Shown here: positions 25,765 to 32,820 of the stretch, in pieces
Position numbering within the stretch: the first letter of the stretch is position 1
Layout: each line of letters opens with the position of its first letter
Source of the DNA: a virus
Direction: 5' to 3' (one strand)
Length of the DNA stretch: 44,110 bases
IMG/VR virus record: IMGVR_UViG_3300048691_000037
Span: 1 to 44,110 of that record
Translations under genes and position numbers: made by a program
Notes under the pieces: model-generated
Seen by the model: the letters and a program-made list of their open reading frames with translations, nothing else
Told to the model about the DNA's origin: nothing
Database searches by the model: none

Positions 25765-26067
25765 AAAGAATCGCCTCCTTATGCTGGTATATATATGCAA
25801 CTGGTTCCTGATTTATGACTTCTATCATAGTCATGTCGGAATTTTGTGTACGAAAGTTCTTAAAATTGGAAACTTTTTTAGCAAATTGAGCATATAAAAT
25901 AAATAGTTATTCATAATATAGAGTTCGATACAGGTAATAAAATGAATGAAGACGAACGCTAGTGAGTCAAGTGAATGAAATTACCATTTAGAATTACAAT
26001 CAACAGCATTTATCTCATAAAGCAGCACCAGGTAAACACAACACAGCTTACAAGAGCTTCACACAGT

Positions 26068-26118
26068 AAATGATTAGCTTAGTCTCACTCGGAGCAAAGA
26101 CAAGCCACACAATCATTT
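26068..26118 (-). ncRNA. Nested 51-nt hairpin, structured RNA candidate
   Basis: AAATGATT and AATCATTT form a perfect 8-bp outer stem. Inside, GCTTGTCT pairs with AGACTAAGC over eight pairs with one bulge. It lies between the lysis terminator and the recombinase. No tRNA or known riboswitch was recognised. Confidence 0.4.
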
Positions 26119-26207
26119 GATAGCTTGCTTTTATTAGATATGACAGCAGTAACTCTTTATAACACTCTTTTATAGGTTTGGAGATACTATGCCTATCAAC
26201 AAATAAA

Positions 26208-26230
26208 GGGCACGCAGTTAATGCGCACCC
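26208..26230 (-). terminator. Terminator of the lysis/late operon
   Basis: On the minus strand GGGTGCGCA pairs with TGCGTGCCC over nine positions including two G-U pairs, followed by TTTATTT. On the plus strand those two positions would be mismatches, so minus-strand RNA is favoured. It lies ~100 bp after the amidase stop. Confidence 0.75.
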
Positions 26231-26265
26231 TATTTTTATGTCTGTGGTCGGTGTTCAGACAATTG

Positions 26266-26288
26266 TTCAGAAAATTTAAATTTCTGAA
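26266..26288. repeat. AT-rich perfect hairpin after the endolysin gene
   Basis: TTCAGAAA and TTTCTGAA form an 8-bp stem around a 7-nt AT centre, 40 bp after the amidase stop. It may be an mRNA 3'-end structure; there is no U-tract of its own. Confidence 0.5.
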
Positions 26289-26327
26289 TACTTGTGACAG
26301 ACCAGTATTTCCAACGGTTTCAGCCGC

Positions 26328-27083
26328 TTATAGCTTTTTAACATATTTACTACTCAAACTAATCCAGCCCAGCTTTGATTTTAAAAGTCCCATATTGTTC
26401 TTAACCTCTACTATGGTAAAGACTTCACCACAATGGACTTGTCCTACAACTTTAGAATTATAAGATGCATTCTCACGGATGTTTAACCCCTCTGCTCCAT
26501 CATATATAATTTTTACTTCAAATGAATCATCAGTAGCTTGTGCAGGTACAGATTTATTAGATAAACCCTCTGCAATTAGTTTAGCAACCTTATCAATATT
26601 ATTTAAATATATTCTTGCATCATCTTTATCATCTACAAAACATACTTCTATTAAAATGGAAGGACATTTAGTATACTTGAGCCAGTAAAGACCTCTAGTA
26701 TCTTTTTTGCTACCTCTATCTTTAAATAATGTAGATAGTTTAGCATTAACTCTATCTGCATATACTTTACCTTTACTAGAAGCATAATAAGTTTCTGTAC
26801 CTGTAGTATTACCATTTGGATCCGTGGAACCTGCATTAAAATGTAATTGTACAACTACATCGTAGGTACCCATATTGTTAGCTTTATCTACTTGTTCTTT
26901 AAGGTAATTTGATGTTCTAGGTTTATCGTGTTGTATATAATCTGCATCAACACCTGCAGCTTTTAAATATTGTACTACTTTCGGACCTAATCTTCTTGTT
27001 TCATTAGATTCATTTATATATTTAGAAGCACCACTTCCTACATATCCGTTCTGCGAGTGACTAGCCATAATCAACGCCTTCAT
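26328..27083 (-). CDS. N-acetylmuramoyl-L-alanine amidase endolysin with C-terminal SH3-like domain
   Basis: This 251-aa protein cuts the amide bond between MurNAc and the peptide in the host wall for lysis. Amidase_3 features are H9 (ASHSQNG), an acidic ligand in NESNET, H81 (VQLHFNAG) and catalytic E146 (SILIEVCFVDD). Residues ~186-251 form a bacterial SH3-like wall-binding domain (GLNIRENASYNSKVVGQV). There is no signal peptide, so release depends on the holin. The start overlaps the previous stop as TAATG. The dipeptide HS replaces the more usual HGG. Confidence 0.88.
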   Translation of the reverse strand: MKALIMASHSQNGYVGSGASKYINESNETRRLGPKVVQYLKAAGVDADYIQHDKPRTSNYLKEQVDKANNMGTYDVVVQLHFNAGSTDPNGNTTGTETYYASSKGKVYADRVNAKLSTLFKDRGSKKDTRGLYWLKYTKCPSILIEVCFVDDKDDARIYLNNIDKVAKLIAEGLSNKSVPAQATDDSFEVKIIYDGAEGLNIRENASYNSKVVGQVHCGEVFTIVEVKNNMGLLKSKLGWISLSSKYVKKL

Positions 27084-27223
27084 TAATTATCATCTTCTTC
27101 CTGTTTATATAATTCTAACCATTTATCATATGCATCAAGTCTATCTAGGAATTGTTCTTCCAGTAGGCGTAGTAGTAGTCTTTCCTCTTGAAGTTCTGCC
27201 GCAAAGTCTTCTATATGATTCAT
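27083..27223 (-). CDS. Small helical protein in the lysis cluster
   Basis: This 46-aa protein starts at ATG 27223 behind AAGGAGGCAATT. It is one acidic amphipathic helix (LQEERLLLRLLEEQFLDRLDAYDKWLELYKQEEDD). It is coupled to the endolysin by a TAATG overlap. No family recognised; its small size and helical nature suggest a regulator or partner of lysis proteins, which is inference. Confidence 0.55.
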   Translation of the reverse strand: MNHIEDFAAELQEERLLLRLLEEQFLDRLDAYDKWLELYKQEEDDN

Positions 27224-27233
27224 AATTGCCTCC

Positions 27234-27488
27234 TTAACGCACAATAGCATTATAAAATATGTTTTCTTCAAGCAGCTCTTTAATCGTTTTACCTTTGTAA
27301 AGAATAGCTGTGTCTAATTCTTCTCTAGGTACATCTAATTCGAATATACATCCATCATAGCCAACAAAGAAAGTAGCACAATCTTTTTCATTTATTAAAC
27401 CTGCTACTTCTCCATCAATATAACCTGTTAAATCACATCTGTATCTTATTAAGTGTTCCATTGTTTCATCAATAGTATAATCTATCAT
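27234..27488 (-). CDS. Unknown small protein in the lysis cluster
   Basis: This 84-aa protein has a good ribosome site (AAGGAGCGG). It is acidic with a beta-rich middle (CATFFVGYDGCIFELDVP) and helices at both ends. No membrane segment, no motif recognised. Located 10 bp upstream of the small helical gene. Confidence 0.6.
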   Translation of the reverse strand: MIDYTIDETMEHLIRYRCDLTGYIDGEVAGLINEKDCATFFVGYDGCIFELDVPREELDTAILYKGKTIKELLEENIFYNAIVR

Positions 27489-27554
27489 TAAAATCCGCTC
27501 CTTGTATTAATTATATTAATTACTATATAATACACTTCAACTGGAGCTATGTAT

Positions 27555-27755
27555 TTATTTAGATTTAGCGTCATATAGTTCTTCAATTCTGCGAAGGTAC
27601 TTATACCATTCTATTGGACTATCTAAATCGCCTATAACTAATTCTACCATTTGTTGAAAGTATTCAAAGTCTTCTACGTGTTTAGATCTTTTAGCTGCTG
27701 CATATAAATCATCAAGGAATTCTAAATCCACTTTACTAAGTTTATCATTAAACAA
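27555..27755 (-). CDS. Unknown small protein
   Basis: This is a 66-aa helical protein starting at TTG 27755 after AAAAGGGGCG; the start overlaps closely with the upstream stop. It has mixed-charge helices (LSKVDLEFLDDLYAAAKRSK, YKYLRRIEELYDAKSK). No family recognised. Confidence 0.5.
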   Translation of the reverse strand: MFNDKLSKVDLEFLDDLYAAAKRSKHVEDFEYFQQMVELVIGDLDSPIEWYKYLRRIEELYDAKSK

Positions 27756-27756
27756 A

Positions 27757-28089
27757 TTAATCGCCCCTTTTTATTTGTTGTGATTCTGCCCAGTTATCGT
27801 TGCCCCAATTGCTAGTATCTAAACCTTCTAGTAGTTGATTATATACTTTTTTACCCATGCCATTGCCTCCGTGTGCTATATACCATTCACCTGCATGTAG
27901 TCTATCTACTAATGGTAAATCAGTATTAAGTAGGGCCATCTTATTAAGATGTAAATTCAGTTGTTCTAGATTCTTATCATATGAATCAAGTTTGTTTTCT
28001 ACACGTCTAGCTAGGTTATAAAGTTTAAATACGCAGCCAACAATTACTGTTAATGCTGTTATTATAGAAGCTATTTCAATAATGTCCAT
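27757..28089 (-). CDS. XhlA/holin-associated membrane protein (putative)
   Basis: This 110-aa protein has one N-terminal membrane helix (IASIITALTVIVGCVFKLYNLA), then a coiled coil (ENKLDSYDKNLEQLNLHLN) and a conserved-looking GEWYIAHGGNGMGKKVY segment common in small proteins encoded next to phage holins. The start overlaps the holin stop as TAATG. It may help the holin or act as a second one. Confidence 0.6.
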   Translation of the reverse strand: MDIIEIASIITALTVIVGCVFKLYNLARRVENKLDSYDKNLEQLNLHLNKMALLNTDLPLVDRLHAGEWYIAHGGNGMGKKVYNQLLEGLDTSNWGNDNWAESQQIKRGD

Positions 28090-28310
28090 TATTCATCTTT
28101 CTCCTTTGGCTCTGATTTATCAGAAAGACCATCTGATGATGTATCTATTACAATACCTAATAGTACTGCCATAGATAATATTGTGCCACTTATAGCATTT
28201 AAATCAAATGGAAGTGTTATTCCTAGTTGTTCAAACAGTATCACTAGTAATGATATGAAAGAACACCAGAACCATTTGTTTCTTAGTCTTGCTTTTATAT
28301 CAATCTTCAT
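28089..28310 (-). CDS. Holin, phiLC3 family
   Basis: This 73-aa protein matches the phiLC3 pattern: a basic N-terminus (IKARLRNKWFW), a first membrane helix (CSFISLLVILFEQLGITL), a second (ISGTILSMAVLLGIVID), then the hallmark TSSDGLSDK and a charged tail. It opens the membrane for the endolysin at the end of infection. Start behind GGGTGAGAAACAG. Confidence 0.85.
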   Translation of the reverse strand: MKIDIKARLRNKWFWCSFISLLVILFEQLGITLPFDLNAISGTILSMAVLLGIVIDTSSDGLSDKSEPKEKDE

Positions 28311-28340
28311 CTGTTTCTCACCCTTTCTTCGTATTAAAAT

Positions 28341-28364
28341 AGACTAGGCATTGGCGCCTAGTCT
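28341..28364 (-). terminator. Terminator before the holin gene
   Basis: AGACTAGGC and GCCTAGTCT form a perfect 9-bp stem around 6 nt, followed by ATTTTAATA on the minus strand. It marks the end of the tail/receptor-binding operon and implies either read-through or a separate lysis promoter. Confidence 0.7.
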
Positions 28365-28435
28365 AGTTTGTGTCCTACATATTTGAGCATATCGGCTTCG
28401 TCAACTCGAAGAGAACATAGGCTTTGTAGGATCAT
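28358..28435 (-). CDS. Possible 25-aa micro-ORF
   Basis: ATG at 28435 opens MILQSLCSLRVDEADMLKYV and runs to TAG inside the terminator stem. Composition looks protein-like but the ribosome site (GAAAG) is weak, and TCCTACA/TGTAGGA also makes this stretch a hairpin, so it may be RNA structure instead. Confidence 0.25.
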   Translation of the reverse strand: MILQSLCSLRVDEADMLKYVGHKLD

Positions 28436-28458
28436 TAATGAGCTTTCTTTATTTTTAG

Positions 28459-28533
28459 TTAGTCACGCTCTATGACTAAATCAACAATTGAACTTTTTTT
28501 CTGCTCGCGTTCTACGAGCAATTTTCTTATCAT
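28459..28533 (-). CDS. Possible 24-aa micro-ORF overlapping a hairpin pair
   Basis: ATG at 28533 opens MIRKLLVEREQ and ends LVIERD-stop. There is no Shine-Dalgarno site. The same bases form two hairpins with nearly equal loops (TAGAACG at 28501-28517, TAGAGCG at 28459-28479). Coding status is doubtful. Confidence 0.2.
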   Translation of the reverse strand: MIRKLLVEREQKKSSIVDLVIERD

Positions 28534-28548
28534 GTCGTAGAAATTAAT

Positions 28549-28716
28549 CTATTGTTCTTCTGGTTCAATATATTCATCTTCTGGTATTTCTTTATAGTTT
28601 TCTGGGGAATCATAAATACCTAGATATAATAATTTTGCACCATAACCATCTGGTCCTACTAATATCATCCCTTCTTCTGCTCTTAATTCTGTAAGAGTTG
28701 TTTCTTTCATTTTCAT
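28549..28716 (-). CDS. Unknown small protein after the LRR tail gene
   Basis: This 55-aa protein starts best at ATG 28716 behind AAGGACGGTG, with short overlap-type spacing to the upstream LRR gene. It is acidic, with a beta-like middle (GMILVGPDGYGAKLLYLG) and a PEDEYIEPEEQ tail. No family recognised. It could be a small baseplate or fibre accessory. Confidence 0.5.
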   Translation of the reverse strand: MKMKETTLTELRAEEGMILVGPDGYGAKLLYLGIYDSPENYKEIPEDEYIEPEEQ

Positions 28717-28733
28717 ATTATCACCGTCCTTAT

Positions 28734-29717
28734 CTATGCTAGTGTCCATCCTTTGTTTGTCGCTATTGCTTTTTCTTCATTTGTTAGTTTCGCTAGATTA
28801 GTTGTACCTAATGTTAACTTAGTTGTTCTTGTTACTGTGGCTAGATTATTAATAATACTCATTAATGAATCGTGTGTTAAATTAGTACACGTATTAAAAT
28901 TAAAAGCCGCATTGATATTCTTAGGTGCTTTAAAGTCTGTTAATGCTTTACAACCATTAAATGCACTAGTAACAGAAGTAACCTTGCCGACATCCCAACC
29001 GCTTAAATCTAACGATGTTAAAGTACAACTAGCGAATATATTCCCCATACTAGTTACTTTACTAGTGTCCCAATTACTTACATCTAATGATGTTAAACCA
29101 GTACAAGAACCAAACATATATTGCATATTAGTTACATTGCTAGTATCAAAATTACTTAAGTCTAATGATGTTAGACCGGCACAAAGGTAAAACATATATT
29201 GCATATCTTTAACATTACTAGTATCAAAATTACTTAAGTCTAATGTTGTTAGACCGGCACAACCACGAAACATATATTCCATATTAGTTACATTGCTTGT
29301 ATCGAAACTGCTTACATTTAATGATGTTAAAGTACTGCAACCATGGAACATATAACTCATATTCGTCACATTACTAGTGTCCCAACTACTTAAGTTTAGT
29401 TTTCTTAAAAGCATACAACTATAGAACATATACTTCATATCTTTAGCTTGGCTGGTATCAAAATTACTTAAGTCTAATGACATTAAGTTAGAACCATAAA
29501 ATAAATAAGAATAATCAGTGCTATAATTTGTTGATACATTCCACCAATATTCATAATAAGCATTGTCTCCACCACTATTGGATTCAATAGCATTTATTTT
29601 AGAAGGATAATCGGCGAAAACAGTATCCTCTGGAACTTCAACACCTTTACCTATAATAGCTTGACGTATAGCGGTCTTAGTCTGTAGAAGCTTGTTAATT
29701 TTATTAACAACGCCCAT
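28734..29717 (-). CDS. BspA/DUF285-type LRR tail protein, cassette 3
   Basis: This 327-aa protein begins with a phage tail-fibre adaptor ([20 protein letters not shown], then VFADYPSKI) and then seven 26-residue repeats of the form LTSLDLSNFDTSNVTNMxYMF-x-x-C, with a C-terminal cap (from about 245). These DUF285/BspA repeats are usually in adhesins of Mollicutes and gut bacteria; here they probably bind the receptor. The start overlaps the BppU-like gene stop as TAATG. Confidence 0.75.
   Translation of the reverse strand: MGVVNKINKLLQTKTAIRQAIIGKGVEVPEDTVFADYPSKINAIESNSGGDNAYYEYWWNVSTNYSTDYSYLFYGSNLMSLDLSNFDTSQAKDMKYMFYSCMLLRKLNLSSWDTSNVTNMSYMFHGCSTLTSLNVSSFDTSNVTNMEYMFRGCAGLTTLDLSNFDTSNVKDMQYMFYLCAGLTSLDLSNFDTSNVTNMQYMFGSCTGLTSLDVSNWDTSKVTSMGNIFASCTLTSLDLSGWDVGKVTSVTSAFNGCKALTDFKAPKNINAAFNFNTCTNLTHDSLMSIINNLATVTRTTKLTLGTTNLAKLTNEEKAIATNKGWTLA
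29030..29480 (-). repeat. 78-bp coding repeats of the LRR domain
   Basis: Near-identical blocks such as TATCAAAATTACTTAAGTC recur every 78 bp (26 codons), e.g. at about 29147 and 29225. The high DNA identity compared with the older LRR genes suggests recent expansion or gene conversion. Confidence 0.8.
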
Positions 29718-30655
29718 TATTCAATCACCTCACCATTAACATCATCTAGCAAAGCGCCTATATCTCCTATAAGATTATCTACATATTCTTTAGTAGCATA
29801 ACTATCAAGATTAGGAACTTCACCTGGATCTCCTTTATCACCTTTTTCGCCCTTCTCACCTTGAGGACCTTTTAAAGCAGCTAATTGTTCTGGTGTAAAC
29901 ATATCATAAGTAAAGTCTTTACCGTCTTGTCCATCAATACCATCTTTACCAGTAGAACCTTGTTCTCCTGGGTCGCCTTTTTCTCCTTGTGGTCCAACTT
30001 CTCCTTGTATACCTTGTTCCCCTTGAGGACCCATAGGACCCATTCTTCCTTCTGGCCCTTGCTCTCCTTGTGGACCTTGTGGACCAATTTCACCTTGGAT
30101 TCCTTGTTCACCTTGTGGACCAACTATAGCTAATTTATCAGCATTGGCATCAATATAATCATTAACCATTTGCTCCATATTTTCATCAAGGTTTTGCACT
30201 TGATTTATAAGGTCAAGTAGTATTGGATAATCTGGGTCAGATTCTATTTCTTCATCATATTGATTAAAGATACTGTCAGTTACACGATAATAAAATGAAC
30301 CAGAAGTTAATGATTTGTCTTCACAAGATATAACTAGCTCACATTTGTATTTGCCTATCTGGTCTACAAGCTCTGGAGTAAGTTTAAATTCAAATGCGGC
30401 GTTTTCACCATCAATAAGAATTGCATCAATTTCTCTATACTCGGAAGTCTTAGGTTTAGTTGCATAGAGTTTTAAATTATAATTAGCACTGTTATCTATA
30501 GGGTTTACTTCTACAGGATACTTAGAATAATCACTAGTAACTACTGTACAAATAATATTAGCCACATTATTATCAGTTATGTTAAAGTATAGACTGTCAA
30601 TACAACTAACAGAGCCATTAGATAAATCGAGTGTAATATTATAATCTCTGTTCAT
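29717..30655 (-). CDS. BppU-like baseplate protein with collagen-like repeats, cassette 3
   Basis: This 312-aa protein starts at ATG 30655 (AAAGGAGCG). Residues 1-130 form a BppU-like N-terminal domain ([13 protein letters not shown], later [11 protein letters not shown] and FYYRVTDSI). Collagen-like Gly-X-Y runs occupy 179-247 and 263-279, separated by [14 protein letters not shown]. The C-terminus [17 protein letters not shown] matches cassette 2. The collagen part should form a trimeric rod joining baseplate to the LRR partner. Confidence 0.75.
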   Translation of the reverse strand: MNRDYNITLDLSNGSVSCIDSLYFNITDNNVANIICTVVTSDYSKYPVEVNPIDNSANYNLKLYATKPKTSEYREIDAILIDGENAAFEFKLTPELVDQIGKYKCELVISCEDKSLTSGSFYYRVTDSIFNQYDEEIESDPDYPILLDLINQVQNLDENMEQMVNDYIDANADKLAIVGPQGEQGIQGEIGPQGPQGEQGPEGRMGPMGPQGEQGIQGEVGPQGEKGDPGEQGSTGKDGIDGQDGKDFTYDMFTPEQLAALKGPQGEKGEKGDKGDPGEVPNLDSYATKEYVDNLIGDIGALLDDVNGEVIE

Positions 30656-30686
30656 TTGTTTCGCTCCTTTCATCATGATAAATAAT

Positions 30687-30726
30687 ACGTGCGAGAAGCT
30701 ATGTTTAACTATGATTCTCAGCACGT
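30687..30726 (-). promoter_or_regulatory. Leader hairpin before the BppU-collagen gene
   Basis: ACGTGC-GAGAA pairs with TTCTC-A-GCACGT (11 bp with one bulged base). It lies about 30 bp upstream of the start codon and could protect the mRNA or modulate translation. A small GGGT/ACCC hairpin is at 30740-30751. Confidence 0.45.
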
Positions 30727-30794
30727 ATGAAAGAATTGCGGGTATTCACCCACTTAATAATCTATTGTTGCTTATTTAAGATTTGTAAAAACTC

Positions 30795-30865
30795 AACGAT
30801 GATACCCATATATCTTAAGAAAGAATATTATTATTCTTGTTTATAGTATTGTGGGTATCATCGTT
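30795..30865 (-). terminator. Long-arm terminator between cassettes 2 and 3
   Basis: AACGATGATACCCA and TGGGTATCATCGTT are perfect 14-bp arms around 43 nt that hold an inner hairpin (30821-30838). On the minus strand GAGTTTTT follows. A second hairpin lies at 30886-30904. Confidence 0.6.
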
Positions 30866-30922
30866 TGATTTAGTCATTATTACAACTTCAATAAAGTATT
30901 GAAGGAACCAAGCGGCCCCTTC

Positions 30923-32128
30923 TTATTTAACATTAACAAATTCCCAACCGTCTGGTGCTGTTAGTTTGCCCACATTTTCTTCTAAGCAGTAAATCTTACG
31001 TGTTTCACCCCAATTATCTTCTGCTTCACCAGTTGGGAAACTAAATGACTCAATAATCTTTCTAATAGTATCTTCATTACAGTTGTCTAGTCTTAACGTG
31101 TGAAGTCTTCTGCAATTATTTAACATCCATTCAGTATTACAGTCTTCTCTTATCTCGAAGCTACTTAAATTTAATTCTTTTAAGTTTTCGCATTCAGAGA
31201 ACATATCATACATGCTCTCAACATTACTAGTGTTAAAGCTGCTTAGGTCTAATGATTCAAGACTTCTACAACTATAAAACATATTATTCATAGTAGTTAC
31301 ATTACTAGTATCCCATTCGTTGATACCATTAATAGTTCTTAAGTTTTCACAATTAGAGAACATATCACTTAAGTTATCATGTTCTTTTGTTACCATAACA
31401 TTAACTTCTTCAATGTCTCTGTTATCACGGAACATATCAGGTTGGTATAGTGGTATTTCTTCTTTTGGAGCAATAACTTCACCAGTAAAACAGTCAACAA
31501 ACTCCCATCCATCAGGAGCTGTTAAATCAGCTGCATATTTTGGCGATACCCACATTTTTCTTGTTACTTCAATTCCTTTCTTATCAATCCATACTAAACC
31601 AGTTGGGAAACCATATGCAGTTATTACTTTCTCAAGGTTATAATTTTCACAATTGTCTAATCTTAAAGTATGTAATGATGAACAGTCTCTTAGCATACTC
31701 GTCATAGACTTTATAACTATTGGGTCGTAATTTCTTATATCTAAGTATTCTAAAGCAGTACAACCATCAAACATATTAGACACGTTAGTAACATTATCAA
31801 AAAACCAATTGCTTAAATCTATCGAAGTTAAGTTTTTACATCCAGAGAACATAAAAGCCATATCAGTCACGTTGCTAGTATTCCAAGTATTAAGATCAAA
31901 ACTTTCTAATGAATCACCTAAATAACCGTAAAATAAATATCTATAATAAGTATGATTACTAGTTCTTAATGAAATGTAATCAGGTCCGCTTATTTCTACT
32001 ATTTTATTAGGATAATCAGCGAAGACTACATCTTCTCCAACCTCTACACCTTTGTCAATGATAGCTTTTTTAATGGCCGCTTTTGTTTCTAGAAGTTTGT
32101 TAAGTTTGTCAGTAGTAGTACCCATCAT
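30923..32128 (-). CDS. BspA/DUF285-type LRR tail protein, cassette 2 (internally duplicated)
   Basis: This 401-aa protein has the same adaptor start as cassette 3 (KLNKLLETKAAIKKAI, VFADYPNKI), then two related halves. Each half has LRR repeats, then LHTLRLDNC, a SFPTG or GFPTG motif and an ending DGWEFV (once at ~215, once at the C-terminus). The joint (about 215-245, FTGEVIAPKEEIPLYQPDMF) is unlike the repeats. The start ATG overlaps the upstream TGA. Confidence 0.75.
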   Translation of the reverse strand: MMGTTTDKLNKLLETKAAIKKAIIDKGVEVGEDVVFADYPNKIVEISGPDYISLRTSNHTYYRYLFYGYLGDSLESFDLNTWNTSNVTDMAFMFSGCKNLTSIDLSNWFFDNVTNVSNMFDGCTALEYLDIRNYDPIVIKSMTSMLRDCSSLHTLRLDNCENYNLEKVITAYGFPTGLVWIDKKGIEVTRKMWVSPKYAADLTAPDGWEFVDCFTGEVIAPKEEIPLYQPDMFRDNRDIEEVNVMVTKEHDNLSDMFSNCENLRTINGINEWDTSNVTTMNNMFYSCRSLESLDLSSFNTSNVESMYDMFSECENLKELNLSSFEIREDCNTEWMLNNCRRLHTLRLDNCNEDTIRKIIESFSFPTGEAEDNWGETRKIYCLEENVGKLTAPDGWEFVNVK

Positions 32129-32766
32129 ATCTCCTCCCCATTAAGGTTGTCTAATATGGAATTAATATCACCTATAGCATCTTTAGTTGCATAAGTAATA
32201 GAATCAGTTACTAGATAATCTATAGCTGTTTCTACTTTGTTTAGTTTACCAGAAGTTATAAGGTCTCCATCAATCCACTCAGTTTTTAAATACTGCCCAT
32301 TTTCTAAATCTCCAACAGGTACATCTGATTTATTATCAATAGCAGAATAATTACTAGCAGTAGCTCTACCTGCATAAGCCGCAGTATCTTGAGGTACACC
32401 TATAGGATTTTTAACTTCAAAGCTAAATGGTGCTATAGTTATACATTCATCATTTGGATTGTCGCTATAAAGTTGTAATTGTATCTGATAAGTACCAACT
32501 TCTCCAAGGTGGTCAGTCCAAGTATCATCAAGATACAGTACATATACACTATCAACAATATCAGTTATAGGTGTAGTAGAAAGTTTTTTATTAGGTCTAA
32601 GGATAATGGCTCTAGCTTTAGTTATTTCATTAACTAGGTCATATGTATCAGGAGATTTAAGAGTTATGTTAAGTGTAATACCTCTATCATATCTGTAAAG
32701 TATAATATTTTTATCTAGGGATACATTAGTATCCGTGATAGTAAGTGTTAAATCACGAGAAATCAT
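32125..32766 (-). CDS. BppU-like baseplate protein, cassette 2
   Basis: This 213-aa protein begins MISRDLTLTITDTNVSLDKN, closely matching cassette 1, with the BppU-type beta domain (IILRPNKK, YQIQLQLYSD, FSFEVKNPIG) and a linker with LNKVETAIDYLVTD before IGDINSILDNLNGEEI. No collagen part. It is one of only two genes here ending in TGA, inside an ATGATG overlap. Confidence 0.75.
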   Translation of the reverse strand: MISRDLTLTITDTNVSLDKNIILYRYDRGITLNITLKSPDTYDLVNEITKARAIILRPNKKLSTTPITDIVDSVYVLYLDDTWTDHLGEVGTYQIQLQLYSDNPNDECITIAPFSFEVKNPIGVPQDTAAYAGRATASNYSAIDNKSDVPVGDLENGQYLKTEWIDGDLITSGKLNKVETAIDYLVTDSITYATKDAIGDINSILDNLNGEEI

Positions 32767-32796
32767 TATATCAGTCCTTTCTTTTGTATTAAAATA

Positions 32797-32820
32797 AGGA
32801 CGCGTAATGAGCCGCGTCCT
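32797..32820 (-). terminator. Terminator between cassettes 1 and 2
   Basis: AGGACGCG and CGCGTCCT form an 8-bp stem with an 8-nt loop, followed by TTATTTTAAT on the minus strand. It directly abuts the stop codon of the upstream LRR gene. Confidence 0.75.

Larger units (their letters stand above)
25765..26327 (-). other. 563-bp non-coding region between endolysin and recombinase
   Basis: No protein gene is supported. It contains a hairpin (26266-26288), a terminator (26208-26230), a nested hairpin (26068-26118) and dyads such as ATGACT/AGTCAT near 25818-25837. The part nearest the recombinase is the expected location of attP and of the recombinase promoter. Confidence 0.6.

Noticed and set aside
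25915-25945. tRNA T-loop-like GTTCGATAC
   Set aside because: No acceptor, D or anticodon stems could be drawn around it; no suppressor tRNA found elsewhere either.
26010-26045. Third copy of the CAGCACCA hairpin motif seen at 20057-20115
   Set aside because: Only about 9 bases match (CAGCACCA, GG) and the stem and GTGGTG loop are missing.
29885-30133. Frames overlapping the collagen-like repeats on either strand as separate genes
   Set aside because: They are produced by the Gly-X-Y codon repeats of the real gene 29717-30655.
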